Shown here: positions 34,284 through 43,106 of the stretch, piece after piece
Position numbering within the stretch: the stretch's first letter is position 1
Layout of the letters: the number at the start of each line of letters is the position of its first letter
Assembly (NCBI GenBank): GCA_040382055.1
Contig: JBEIGE010000002.1
Span: 1-64,000 of the forward strand
DNA: 64,000 bases
Reading direction: 5' to 3'
Origin: JBEIGE01 sp040382055
GTDB lineage: Bacteria; Pseudomonadota; Gammaproteobacteria; Burkholderiales; Burkholderiaceae_C
Program-made: the position numbers and the translations under genes
The notes under the pieces: model-generated
Databases searched by the model: none
The model's input: only the letters and a program-made list of their open reading frames with translations
What the model was told of the DNA's origin: nothing

Positions 34284-34319
34284 GAGTTTCGTTTTATTAC
34301 AACTCCAACAGGAACATTG

Positions 34320-34781
34320 ATGACAATAACACTGCGTGTGAATGGCAAGCGACAAACCAGTCCCGCTACGCCCGAGACCCCATTGCTGTATATACTTCGC
34401 AACGATTTAGGCCTTAACAGCGCCAAATACGGATGTGGCGTGGGTCAGTGCGGTACCTGCACCGTGCTGCTGGATGGGCAAGCCATCCGCTCCTGCATTT
34501 ACCCTGCTTCGGCCGCATCGCAAGGCGAAGTAACCACGCTGGAAGGGCTGGGAACACCTGACAAAATGCATGCCCTGCAAAAAGCCTTCATTGAAGAACA
34601 GGCCGCCCAGTGCGGTTATTGCATCTCCGGCATGATCATGTCAGCCAAGACTTTGCTGGACCGGGTGCGCAACCCCTCTGAGGTTCAAATCAAGGAAGCC
34701 ATGGCCACCAACTTGTGCCGTTGTGGCACCCATACCCGCATAGTTCGGGCCATTCAGCGCGCTGCAAAGGAGCTGGCATGA
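34320..34781 (+). CDS. 2Fe-2S subunit of a two-component molybdenum hydroxylase (IorA-like)
   Basis: The product has 153 residues. The N-terminal plant-type 2Fe-2S cluster has Cys39, Cys44, Cys47 and Cys59. The C-terminal helical domain holds the second cluster with Cys98, Cys101, Cys133 and Cys135. This is the small subunit of xanthine-oxidase-family enzymes lacking an FAD subunit, such as isoquinoline 1-oxidoreductase and nicotinate dehydrogenases. It has no signal peptide; export would occur by piggy-backing on the Tat-exported large subunit. The ATG at 34320 was chosen over a TTG one codon earlier. Its stop overlaps the large-subunit start (ATGA). Confidence 0.92.
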   Translation: MTITLRVNGKRQTSPATPETPLLYILRNDLGLNSAKYGCGVGQCGTCTVLLDGQAIRSCIYPASAASQGEVTTLEGLGTPDKMHALQKAFIEEQAAQCGYCISGMIMSAKTLLDRVRNPSEVQIKEAMATNLCRCGTHTRIVRAIQRAAKELA

Positions 34782-37033
34782 ACTCCATCACTCAGCCCAC
34801 CATGCAGCGCCGGAGCTTTCTCAAAGCCGGTTCTCTGACAGTAGCCTTCAGCTTGACCTCACTCTCGCCACTGCTGGCTCAAACACCTGCGAAACCAGTT
34901 CTCCCGGGGAGCTTGAACACCAACCGCATGCTTGATGGCTGGCTGCGTATCAACGCCAATGGCACCGTGACCATGTTCACCGGCAAAGTCGAACTCGGCC
35001 AGGGCATTTTGACGGCACTGACACAAATGGTGTCTGACGAACTTGATGTGGATCTCAAGCGTCTGGAAGTCATCTCGGGCAATACCGCCCTCACGCCCAA
35101 TGAAGGTGTTACGGCTGGCAGTCTGTCAGTCCAGGACAGCGGCACGGCTTTGCGCTTTGCCAGTGCGCAAGCACGTGGCCTGCTGCTATTGGCTGCTGCA
35201 GAAAGACTGGATGTTCCTGTCGCAGACTTGCGGGTGAGCGACGGCACCATCAGCTCGGCCAAAGGCACCACCACCTACTGGCAGGTCACGAACGATGCCA
35301 TGTTCAAGCGCGAGGCCAGCACCGCCTTCTCGCCCAAACCACCCGCGCAACACCGCCTGATGGGCCAGAGCGTCCAGCGGCGCGATATTCCCGGCAAGGT
35401 CACCGGCGCTGAAGTCTATGTCCAGGACATGCGCTTGCCCAATATGGTTCATGGCCGTTTGGTCAGACCCCCAACGCCGCGCGCACGTCTGGTCTCCGTG
35501 GATGAAGCCGCGGTCCGTCGCATGCCCGGCGTCGTGGGCCTTGTGCGGGACGGCAATTTTTTGGCTGTGGCTGCCGAACGCGAAGAACAGGCCATTGCAG
35601 CAGCAATCGCCATGCGGACCAGCGCTCGATGGGATGACCCCGCAGATTTGCCACCCATAGGCGCTGAACTTTTTGCTCACATGAGAAGGCAGCGCACCGC
35701 CGACAGCGTGGTCAGCGAAAAGAAACCGCCAGCCGATACCCCGGCGGCGGCCAAAACCTTGACTGCGACTTACACCCGCCCCTACCAGGCTCACGCCTCG
35801 ATTGGCCCGTCTTGTGCCCTGGCTCAGTGGAATGATGACAAATTGCAGGTGTGGTGCTCTTCGCAAAGCGTTTTCCCCTTGCGCATAGACCTGGCAAAAG
35901 CCTTGCGGATGCCCCAGGAAAAAATCACGGTCAGCCACCGCGAAGGCTCAGGGTGCTACGGCCACAATGGCGCTGACGATGTCGCACTGGATGCCGCATT
36001 GCTGGCCAAAGCGGTGCCGGGTAAGCCAGTGCGCTTGCAGTGGATGCGTGCGGACGAGTTTGGCTTGGAACCACTGGGCTCACCCATGGTGATGGATCTC
36101 AAGGGATCACTGGATGCCAGTGGAAAAATCGTCGACTGGAACCACGAACTCTGGAGTTACACCCACAGTACCCGACCCTATGACCCTAACGGTGTCAACC
36201 TGACCGCATCCTGGTTGATCAAGGACCCTCACCCACCGGGACCAGCACGCAATATTCCGCAGCCATCTGGGGGGAGTGATCGCAATGCCTTGCCCTTGTA
36301 CATGTTTCCACAGCAAAAAGTGACTAACCACTTGCTACTTGAAGCTCCCATTCGAACCTCCGCGCTGCGCGGTCTGGGTGCTTATGCAAACACATTTGCG
36401 CTTGAATCGTTCATGGATGAAATGGCAGCTCTGGCAGGCGTAGACCCGGTGGAATTCCGGCTACGTCACCTGGCAGACCCGCGCGCCCGGGCGGTGATTG
36501 AAAAAACCGCCAGCATTGCCAATTGGAAACCTGCTGTGTCCAGCGCCAGTCCGAAAGCCATGGGCGGTGTACTCAAAGGTCGGGGCGTCGGTTTTTCAAA
36601 ATACAAAAACATGGCCAGTTATTGTGCGGTGATTGCTGACATTGCCGTAGACACCCGCTCTGGTGTCGTGCGCATCGAGCAGGTGTGGTCTACCGCAGAG
36701 GCCGGGCTGATCATCAACCCTGACGGCTTGCGCAACCAGATTGAGGGCGGCATCATTCAGTCAGCCAGCTGGACGCTGTTTGAATCGGTCAAGTACGACA
36801 GCAAACAAAAGCTGATCCAAAACTGGGCCGATTACCCCATCATGCGATTTTCCGACGTACCGGTGGTGCAGGTTGAATTGATCAACCGGCCTGATGAACG
36901 TTCACTGGGGGCTGGTGAGGGTTCACAGGGCCCGACCGTAGGTGCAATTGCCAACGCTTTTACCAACGCCACGGGAAGGCGCCTTCGGGATTTGCCACTG
37001 ACACCCGAGCGTGTCAAGCAAGCCCTGGCCTAG
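34778..37033 (+). CDS. Molybdopterin-binding subunit of xanthine-dehydrogenase-family hydroxylase (IorB-like), Tat-targeted
   Basis: The product has 751 residues. A Tat-type signal (QRRSFLKAGS, hydrophobic to about residue 35) precedes the catalytic part. Molybdenum-cofactor motifs include VELGQGILTALTQMVSDELD near residue 70, YQAHASIGPSCALAQW and the C-terminal GAGEGSQGP, where Glu714 is the expected catalytic base. These enzymes hydroxylate carbon next to nitrogen in heteroaromatics or oxidise aldehydes, with electrons leaving through the 2Fe-2S subunit, often to cytochrome c because the FAD subunit is absent. The ATG at 34778 overlaps the small subunit stop. It is followed 12 bases later by the FAD monooxygenase, probably in one operon. 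Confidence 0.92.
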   Translation: MNSITQPTMQRRSFLKAGSLTVAFSLTSLSPLLAQTPAKPVLPGSLNTNRMLDGWLRINANGTVTMFTGKVELGQGILTALTQMVSDELDVDLKRLEVISGNTALTPNEGVTAGSLSVQDSGTALRFASAQARGLLLLAAAERLDVPVADLRVSDGTISSAKGTTTYWQVTNDAMFKREASTAFSPKPPAQHRLMGQSVQRRDIPGKVTGAEVYVQDMRLPNMVHGRLVRPPTPRARLVSVDEAAVRRMPGVVGLVRDGNFLAVAAEREEQAIAAAIAMRTSARWDDPADLPPIGAELFAHMRRQRTADSVVSEKKPPADTPAAAKTLTATYTRPYQAHASIGPSCALAQWNDDKLQVWCSSQSVFPLRIDLAKALRMPQEKITVSHREGSGCYGHNGADDVALDAALLAKAVPGKPVRLQWMRADEFGLEPLGSPMVMDLKGSLDASGKIVDWNHELWSYTHSTRPYDPNGVNLTASWLIKDPHPPGPARNIPQPSGGSDRNALPLYMFPQQKVTNHLLLEAPIRTSALRGLGAYANTFALESFMDEMAALAGVDPVEFRLRHLADPRARAVIEKTASIANWKPAVSSASPKAMGGVLKGRGVGFSKYKNMASYCAVIADIAVDTRSGVVRIEQVWSTAEAGLIINPDGLRNQIEGGIIQSASWTLFESVKYDSKQKLIQNWADYPIMRFSDVPVVQVELINRPDERSLGAGEGSQGPTVGAIANAFTNATGRRLRDLPLTPERVKQALA

Positions 37034-37045
37034 AGCGAGGCTGTT

Positions 37046-38713
37046 TTGATCGACACCCAGGTCCTGATTGCAGGCGCAGGGCCCTGCGGATTGATGCTGG
37101 CCAACGAATTGGGCAGGCGTGGCATAGCCTGCCTGATCGTCGATCCCAAGCCAGGCACAGCCTTCAATCCGCAGGCCAATGCAACCCAGGCCAGGACCAT
37201 GGAGCATTTCCGCAGACTGGGTTTTGCCGATGAAATTCGCGCCCAGGGTTTGCCTGCGGATCATCCTACCGATATTGCCTATCTCACGCGATTTGGCGGG
37301 TATGAGATGGCCAGGCTTCGGCTGCCAACGGCTGCCGAAGCGCCAACATTGATCAAGGGCTTGTCAGGCTCCTGGAGTGGCGCTGAACTTCCGCACCGTA
37401 TTTCCCAGAAATATGTCGAAGTTACCTTGCGATCCCATGCAGAACAGTTGCCTTCAGTCGACCTGCGCTACAACTGGCAGCTCAACTCATTTACCGATAC
37501 AGGCAAAGAGGTGCATGCCATCATCCAGGGCGTCAACGACACCAAGCCAATTGAGGTGGCGGCCAAGTACCTGGTCGGTGCCGACGGGGCGCGCAGCAAG
37601 GTCAGAGCTGACCTGGGTATAGCCTGGCAGGGGGCTACCGGCTTCAAGCGCAAATTCATGGGTGGAAAGATGCTGGCCGTTTACTTGCGGGCGCCTGATT
37701 TTTACAAGCACAACCCCAACGACCGCGCCTGGATGTACGTGATGGTCAATCCTCATTTACGAGGTTTCATCATGTCGGTAGACGGAGTCAGTGAGTTTGC
37801 GTTTCATACCCAAATGGGCAGTGACGAACAGACCGATGCACTCACAGAAGCAGATGCCCGACGACTTTTTTCACAAGCCTATGGCAGGGATATTCCGATT
37901 GAAATCTTGTCAATGGCCACCTGGACTGCGGGCCATGCGCTCGTAGCCGAATCGTTTCAAAAGGGACGGGTTTTCATAGGCGGGGATGCGGCTCATCTGT
38001 TTACCCCCACGGGCGGCCTGGGTTACAACACCGCGGTGGAAGATGCCGTCAATCTGGGCTGGAAATTCACCAGTGTGCTCAAAAATCAGTCTTCCGAAAA
38101 ACTTCTGGAGAGTTACGAGTTGGAGCGCAAACCGCTGGCGCTGCGCAACACCAGCTACGCCAGGACGTTTGCAGACTCCATTGGCCTTTTTGAAGCAGCC
38201 AGCGAACTTGAAGACAACACACCACAGGGCGAAGCGGCAAGAGCCCTTGCGGCAGAGTACCTCAACGGTCATGCCAGGCGGGAATTCAATATTCCCGGCG
38301 TCACCTTTGGCGGGCGCTACGACGGCTCCCCAATCATCGTGCCCGACGGCTCATCACCCCCGCCGGACCAGGCCAACGTGTATGTGCCCACTGCGTGCCC
38401 GGGTGGCAGGCCTCCGCACATCTGGATTGGGGATGGACAGTCGCTGTTTGACACCTTCAATTTTGAATGGACACTGCTCGCCATCGGTCCGAACCCTCCT
38501 GGCGTTCAGGGCTTCGAAGAAGCCGCTAGGCTTAAAGGCATTGATATGAAAGTGGTTCGACTGGCCGCAACGGAAATTGCAAGCTTGTATGAATGCGCCC
38601 TGGTTCTTATTCGGCCAGACCAGATCGTGGCCTGGCGCGGCAACAGCGATAAATCCGCTTCTGAAATCCTCAGGATTGCCACTGGGAACCAACACGCCCC
38701 AGAGGCAATTTAG
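37046..38713 (+). CDS. FAD-dependent aromatic monooxygenase (PheA/TfdB/MhpA group)
   Basis: The product has 555 residues. The FAD-binding GxGxxG is at residues 10-15 (IAGAGPCGLMLANE). The DG motif reads LVGADGARSKVR, and the GD motif is FIGGDAAHLFTPTGGLGYNTAVEDAVN. The C-terminal 150 residues form the thioredoxin-like domain of phenol/2,4-dichlorophenol hydroxylases. It would hydroxylate a phenol or hydroxyheterocycle with NAD(P)H and oxygen, for example to a dihydroxy or trihydroxy product. The start is a TTG with GAGG upstream, because no ATG allows the full FAD motif. It forms one operon with the molybdenum hydroxylase subunits, suggesting two successive ring hydroxylations. Confidence 0.88.
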   Translation: MIDTQVLIAGAGPCGLMLANELGRRGIACLIVDPKPGTAFNPQANATQARTMEHFRRLGFADEIRAQGLPADHPTDIAYLTRFGGYEMARLRLPTAAEAPTLIKGLSGSWSGAELPHRISQKYVEVTLRSHAEQLPSVDLRYNWQLNSFTDTGKEVHAIIQGVNDTKPIEVAAKYLVGADGARSKVRADLGIAWQGATGFKRKFMGGKMLAVYLRAPDFYKHNPNDRAWMYVMVNPHLRGFIMSVDGVSEFAFHTQMGSDEQTDALTEADARRLFSQAYGRDIPIEILSMATWTAGHALVAESFQKGRVFIGGDAAHLFTPTGGLGYNTAVEDAVNLGWKFTSVLKNQSSEKLLESYELERKPLALRNTSYARTFADSIGLFEAASELEDNTPQGEAARALAAEYLNGHARREFNIPGVTFGGRYDGSPIIVPDGSSPPPDQANVYVPTACPGGRPPHIWIGDGQSLFDTFNFEWTLLAIGPNPPGVQGFEEAARLKGIDMKVVRLAATEIASLYECALVLIRPDQIVAWRGNSDKSASEILRIATGNQHAPEAI

Positions 38714-38722
38714 CTTGACGGC

Positions 38723-40954
38723 TCAGGCCGCCTTGAGCAATGTATTGAACGTCGGGCTGGGTCGCATGACTGAATCGCACTTCTTGGGGTCAGGCATGTA
38801 ATAGCCGCCAATGTCCACCGATTTGCCTTGTACCGCATTGAGTTCGTCGGTAATTTTCTTTTCGTTCTCGGTCAGCGCCTTGGCCAGTGGCGCAAAGTGG
38901 GCTTGAAGCTCCTTGTCTTCTGTTTGGGCCGCAAGCTCCTGTGCCCAATACATGGCCAGGTAAAACTGACTGCCTCGGTTATCAAGCTGGCCTGTCTTGG
39001 GCGACGGATTCTTGTTGTTATCCAGCAATTTCCCCGTAGCTGCATCGAGTGTTTTCGCAACAATCTTGGCTTTGTTATTGCCGGTCTTGATGCCCAGGTC
39101 TTCAAGTGATACAGCCAGAGCCAGGAATTCACCGAGTGAATCCCACCGCAGGTGATTTTCCTCCACCAGCTGTTGCACATGCTTGGGGGCAGAGCCGCCA
39201 GCACCCGTTTCGTACATGCCGCCACCGGCCATCAGCGGCACGATGGACAGCATTTTTGCGCTGGTGCCGAGCTCCATGATCGGGAACAGGTCAGTCAGAT
39301 AGTCGCGCAAAATATTGCCGGTGGCGCTGATGGTGTCCAGCCCACGCACCACGCGCTCCAGGGTGTAGCGCATGGCACGTACCTGGCTCATGATCTGGAT
39401 GTCCAGTCCTGCCGTGTTGTGCTCGTGCAGGTACATCTTGACTTTGGTGATGAGTTGCGCCTCATGCGGCCGGTATTGATCCAACCAGAACACAACAGGC
39501 ATGCCCGAATTGCGGGCGCGGTTGACGGCCAGCTTGACCCAGTCGCGAATGGCTGCATCCTTGCACTGACACATGCGCCAGATATCACCAGTCTCCACGT
39601 TTTCGCTCAGCAACACTTCGCCGGTGTTGATGTCGGTAATGTTGGCAATACCGTCTTCGGTAATTTCAAACGTCTTGTCGTGTGAGCCGTATTCTTCGGC
39701 CTGTTGGGCCATCAAGCCTACGTTGGGCACGGTGCCCATGGTTTTGGGGTCAAACGCACCATGCCATTTGCAGAAGTTGATGGTCTCCTGGTAGATGCGG
39801 GCAAAAGTGCTCTCAGGCATCACGGCCTTGACGTCCTTGAGCCGACCGTCGGCTCCCCACATCTTTCCGCCATTGCGGATCATGGCGGGCATGGAAGCAT
39901 CCACAATGACATCGTTGGGCGAATGAAAGTTGGTGATGCCTTTGGCCGAGTCCACCATGGCCAGCTCAGGCCGTCCTTCGTGGCACGCATGCAGGTCGCG
40001 CTTGATCTCATCTTGTTTGGTCTGCGGCAGTGAGGCAATCTTGTCATACAAATTGGCCATGCCGTTATTGACATTGACGCCCAATTCGTCAAACAGTTTG
40101 GCGTGCTTTTCAAAGGCTTTCTTGTAGAAAATCTTGACGCAGTGTCCGAACACGATGGGGTGCGAGACCTTCATCATGGTGGCCTTGACGTGCAGCGAGA
40201 ACATGACGCCTGTTTTGTAAGCGTCATCGATCTCTTTTTCGTAAAACTCCAACAGCGCTTTCTTGCTCATGTACATGCTGTCGACGACTTCGCGATCAAG
40301 CAGGGAAACTTTATTCTTGAGAACGATGGTCTTGCCGGATGTGGTGATCAGCTCCATGCGGACATCGCGTGGACGGTCTATCGTGATGGATTTTTCGCCA
40401 TGGTAAAAATCCCCGCCGTGCATATGGGAGACATGGGTGCGAGAGGCCTGGCTCCAGGGGGCCATGGTATGCGGGTTTTTGCGCGCGTAGTTCTTGACCG
40501 CCAGCGGCGCGCGACGGTCTGAGTTGCCCTCGCGCAGCACCGGGTTGACTGCACTGCCGATACATCTGGCGTAACGCATCCGAATGGATTTCTCCTCTTC
40601 CGTTTTGGGATCTTCGGGAAAGTCCGGAATGGCGTAGCCCTTGCCTTGCAACTCCTTGATACAGGCAATCAATTGCCCTTGCGAAGCACTGATGTTGGGG
40701 AGCTTGATGATGTTCGTGCTGTGCAGCAAGGTCAGACGGCCGAGCTCCGCCAAGGTATCCGGAACTTTTTGATCATCACTCAGGTACTCCGGGAAGCAAG
40801 CCAGTACGCGGGCCGCTACAGAAATATCACCGGTCTCGACATCCACACCCGCCGCAGACGTGAACGTGCGAATGATGGGGAGAAAAGCATGGGTCGCCAA
40901 TAAGGGCGCCTCGTCTGTGAGGGTGTAAATAATCTTTGACTGTGCCGAATCCAT
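38723..40954 (-). CDS. icd: Isocitrate dehydrogenase, NADP-dependent, monomeric type
   Basis: The 743-residue length is typical of the monomeric IDH family (about 740), which is unrelated in length to the 415-residue dimeric form. The sequence is collinear over its whole length, from the N-terminal SKIIYTLTDEAPLLAT to the NADP/isocitrate domain with KATMMKVSHPIVFGH and LDQYRPHEAQLITKVK. It produces 2-oxoglutarate and NADPH in the TCA cycle. It is convergent with the monooxygenase (9-base gap) and transcribed away from maleylacetate reductase. It splits the two catabolic operons but is a housekeeping enzyme, probably with its own promoter in the 124-base gap upstream. Confidence 0.96.
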   Translation of the reverse strand: MDSAQSKIIYTLTDEAPLLATHAFLPIIRTFTSAAGVDVETGDISVAARVLACFPEYLSDDQKVPDTLAELGRLTLLHSTNIIKLPNISASQGQLIACIKELQGKGYAIPDFPEDPKTEEEKSIRMRYARCIGSAVNPVLREGNSDRRAPLAVKNYARKNPHTMAPWSQASRTHVSHMHGGDFYHGEKSITIDRPRDVRMELITTSGKTIVLKNKVSLLDREVVDSMYMSKKALLEFYEKEIDDAYKTGVMFSLHVKATMMKVSHPIVFGHCVKIFYKKAFEKHAKLFDELGVNVNNGMANLYDKIASLPQTKQDEIKRDLHACHEGRPELAMVDSAKGITNFHSPNDVIVDASMPAMIRNGGKMWGADGRLKDVKAVMPESTFARIYQETINFCKWHGAFDPKTMGTVPNVGLMAQQAEEYGSHDKTFEITEDGIANITDINTGEVLLSENVETGDIWRMCQCKDAAIRDWVKLAVNRARNSGMPVVFWLDQYRPHEAQLITKVKMYLHEHNTAGLDIQIMSQVRAMRYTLERVVRGLDTISATGNILRDYLTDLFPIMELGTSAKMLSIVPLMAGGGMYETGAGGSAPKHVQQLVEENHLRWDSLGEFLALAVSLEDLGIKTGNNKAKIVAKTLDAATGKLLDNNKNPSPKTGQLDNRGSQFYLAMYWAQELAAQTEDKELQAHFAPLAKALTENEKKITDELNAVQGKSVDIGGYYMPDPKKCDSVMRPSPTFNTLLKAA

Positions 40955-40979
40955 ATCGATAACCTCTTGAGTAATTGAT

Positions 40980-41003
40980 TCAGGCCGATCGTGTTAGGCC
41001 TGA
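40980..41003. repeat. Inverted repeat between icd and maleylacetate reductase
   Basis: TCAGGCC-N10-GGCCTGA forms a 7-bp stem. No T run follows on the minus strand, so it is either a weak terminator of the upstream catabolic operon or an operator near the icd promoter. Confidence 0.35.
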
Positions 41004-41078
41004 CTGAATATTATCCACTTGAACCTGCTACTTGCTGACTGGCGCTGTCAGAGCGTCTGTTTTTCCCGGATAAAGGCA

Positions 41079-42140
41079 TCAAGCCCGAGGGCGGGTCCCC
41101 TCAAACGCGTCTTGCAGCAACTCACGGATGGCCACGCGCTCAAGGGCCCGAGGGTTCGGGTACTGGTTTTGCATGGCGACATCACAGGCCTTGTCCAGAT
41201 CAGCAGCTTTCATGCCAATGTCCCTTAGCGCCACGGGAGCGCCATTGTCATGGGCCAGGTCAAACGCCGCCTGGGGGGCGGAACTTCCGCCCAAAGCACG
41301 GGCAATGCGTTGCATGGCCAACGGCGCGTCTTTGCTGTTGTAGGCCAATGCATGGGGCAGCACAATGGTGTGCGTTTCGGCGTGTGGAAGGTTGAAACTG
41401 CCGCCCAGCGTATGGCAAAGCTTGTGGTGCAGGGCCATGCCCACATGCCCGAGCACCATGCCGCACAGCCAGGCACCATAGAGGGCATCACTGCGCGCCT
41501 GGGGATCATTTGCTACTTTTTTTATAGCTGGAAGAGCCCGGCCCAATGCGGAAATTCCCTCTTCAGCCATCAGGTCCATCACCGGGTTGCTTTCCGTTGA
41601 ATAAAGCCCTTCGGCGGCATGTGCAATGGCGTTGATGCCGCTGGTCACGCTCATGCCTACCGGCAGGCTCAAGGTGAGTTCGGGGTCGTAGATCACGGTG
41701 CGCGGCAGCACCCGGACATCACGGCCGGTTTTTTTCAAACCGGCCTCGGTAATGCCATAAATTGGCGTCATTTCAGAGCCGGCATAGGTGGTGGGAATAG
41801 CCAGAATAGGCAAGCCGGAGTCCAGCGCAATGGCTTTGCCCAGGCCTGTGGTGGAGCCCCCGCCTATGGCCACCGCACAGTCCGCGCCAAGCGTGTGCGC
41901 CACTTCCCGTGCTTGCCGGGCAGTCTCCAGGGGCACATGCATGACTGCACGGTCAAAAATGCCCGCAGCGCGGTTTCCCAGCAAATCCGCCACCATTTCG
42001 GCAGCAGCGCGCTGTTCTGGCGTAGACAGGACCAGTGCTTTTTTGGCACCGAGCAGATCAATTTCCTTGGCCAACTGCGTGATGGCCCCAGCGCCAAAAA
42101 CGACCCGGGCGGGCAAAGGGGAGTACATGAAGTTCTTCAT
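41079..42140 (-). CDS. Maleylacetate reductase (iron-containing alcohol dehydrogenase family)
   Basis: The product has 353 residues, the standard length for MacA/TcbF/TftE-type enzymes. The NAD(P)-binding segment AIGGGSTTGLGKAIAL, the typical PTTYAGSEMTPIYG and the metal-region histidines in GMALHHKLCHTLGGSFNLPHAETH are all present. It reduces maleylacetate to 3-oxoadipate. This is the converging step of hydroxyquinol, chlorocatechol and resorcinol pathways. The ATG at 42140 has GGAG 10 bases upstream. It is the last gene of the minus-strand catabolic operon, so the thiolase and CoA-transferase upstream complete the route to central metabolites. Confidence 0.92.
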   Translation of the reverse strand: MKNFMYSPLPARVVFGAGAITQLAKEIDLLGAKKALVLSTPEQRAAAEMVADLLGNRAAGIFDRAVMHVPLETARQAREVAHTLGADCAVAIGGGSTTGLGKAIALDSGLPILAIPTTYAGSEMTPIYGITEAGLKKTGRDVRVLPRTVIYDPELTLSLPVGMSVTSGINAIAHAAEGLYSTESNPVMDLMAEEGISALGRALPAIKKVANDPQARSDALYGAWLCGMVLGHVGMALHHKLCHTLGGSFNLPHAETHTIVLPHALAYNSKDAPLAMQRIARALGGSSAPQAAFDLAHDNGAPVALRDIGMKAADLDKACDVAMQNQYPNPRALERVAIRELLQDAFEGTRPRA

Positions 42141-42178
42141 CTGCTTCTCCAAATCTCAAGGGCTAGAGGCCATTGCAT

Positions 42179-43057
42179 TTACAAATCATCAGCCAGCCCC
42201 GCTGACCGCTCGGCCACTTTGATGATGGCGGCATAGTCCTCAAGGCCATAACCTTGCGCAACTGCCGCTTGCATGGCCTGAAAGGTCAAGGCGGTTTGCG
42301 GCAAAGGGACATGGCTATCCGCGCCCGCACCCAGAATCAAGCCCAGGTCTTTCATCATCTGTTCTACAGTAAAGGTGGGTGTGAAATCGCGTTCACAGAG
42401 CTGCACCGACTTGGCCTTGACGATGGGCGAGCCCACTGCGCTTGCGCCCAATACCTGCCACATGTCTTGCCACTGAAGACCACCCTTGCGCCCGAGGGTC
42501 AGCGCTTCGCCCAGCATGGCACTGGTTTGCGCAATCATCAGGTTAACCACCAGCTTCATCAGCCGGGCTTGCTCGTCCTCTCCCAGGTAAAACTGCTTGG
42601 GCCCGAGCTTGAGCAACAGGGGCAGAACCTGGTCGTATGCAGCGCGCGGGCCTGAAGCCATGACAGTGAGCTGGGCTGCGTCGGCCATTTTGTTGTTGCC
42701 GGAAACCGTGGTGCGCAGGTAATTGATACCCGCTGCTTCCACCAACTGGGCGGCCTGACGGGAAGCAGGTACTGACACGGTGCTGGTGTCAATAAAGACT
42801 GTACCGGGCCGGGCAGAACCGGCAAGCAGCGCGGCCACCTCCAGCAAAGCGTCATCACCCGGCAAAGAGGAACAGACCTGGTCGGCAAGCCCAATAGCGG
42901 CAGAGGCATCTTCCAGAACCATCAGTCCGCGCGCCCGGGCTGCTTGTTGTTGCGTGGGGCTGGGGTCACTCACGGTTACCGTATGTCCCGCAGCAAGCAG
43001 ATGGCAAGCCATGGGCAAACCCATCTTGCCAACGCCCATGAAATGAATAGTGGTCAT
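42179..43057 (-). CDS. NAD(P)-dependent beta-hydroxyacid dehydrogenase (HIBADH family), copy 1
   Basis: The product has 292 residues. The N-terminal FMGVGKMGLPMACHLLAAGH is the Rossmann signature of the 3-hydroxyisobutyrate dehydrogenase/GarR group. The substrate loop YLRTTVSGNNKMA and the catalytic-lysine helix LMKLVVNLMIAQ are present. These enzymes oxidise beta-hydroxyacids or reduce the corresponding semialdehydes. A second member lies at 46960-47883 in the same operon, so two different hydroxyacids may be processed. The start is uncertain between ATG 43057 and ATG 43072. Confidence 0.88.
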   Translation of the reverse strand: MTTIHFMGVGKMGLPMACHLLAAGHTVTVSDPSPTQQQAARARGLMVLEDASAAIGLADQVCSSLPGDDALLEVAALLAGSARPGTVFIDTSTVSVPASRQAAQLVEAAGINYLRTTVSGNNKMADAAQLTVMASGPRAAYDQVLPLLLKLGPKQFYLGEDEQARLMKLVVNLMIAQTSAMLGEALTLGRKGGLQWQDMWQVLGASAVGSPIVKAKSVQLCERDFTPTFTVEQMMKDLGLILGAGADSHVPLPQTALTFQAMQAAVAQGYGLEDYAAIIKVAERSAGLADDL

Positions 43058-43106
43058 CAGATACGGTTTCATTCGCGGCAGGCTGGTCAGGCTATTGTTA
43101 TGAATA

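Noticed and set aside
38723..40954. Treating isocitrate dehydrogenase as part of the catabolic operon
   Set aside because: It is a TCA-cycle housekeeping enzyme separated by a 124-base gap with an inverted repeat from the upstream operon.
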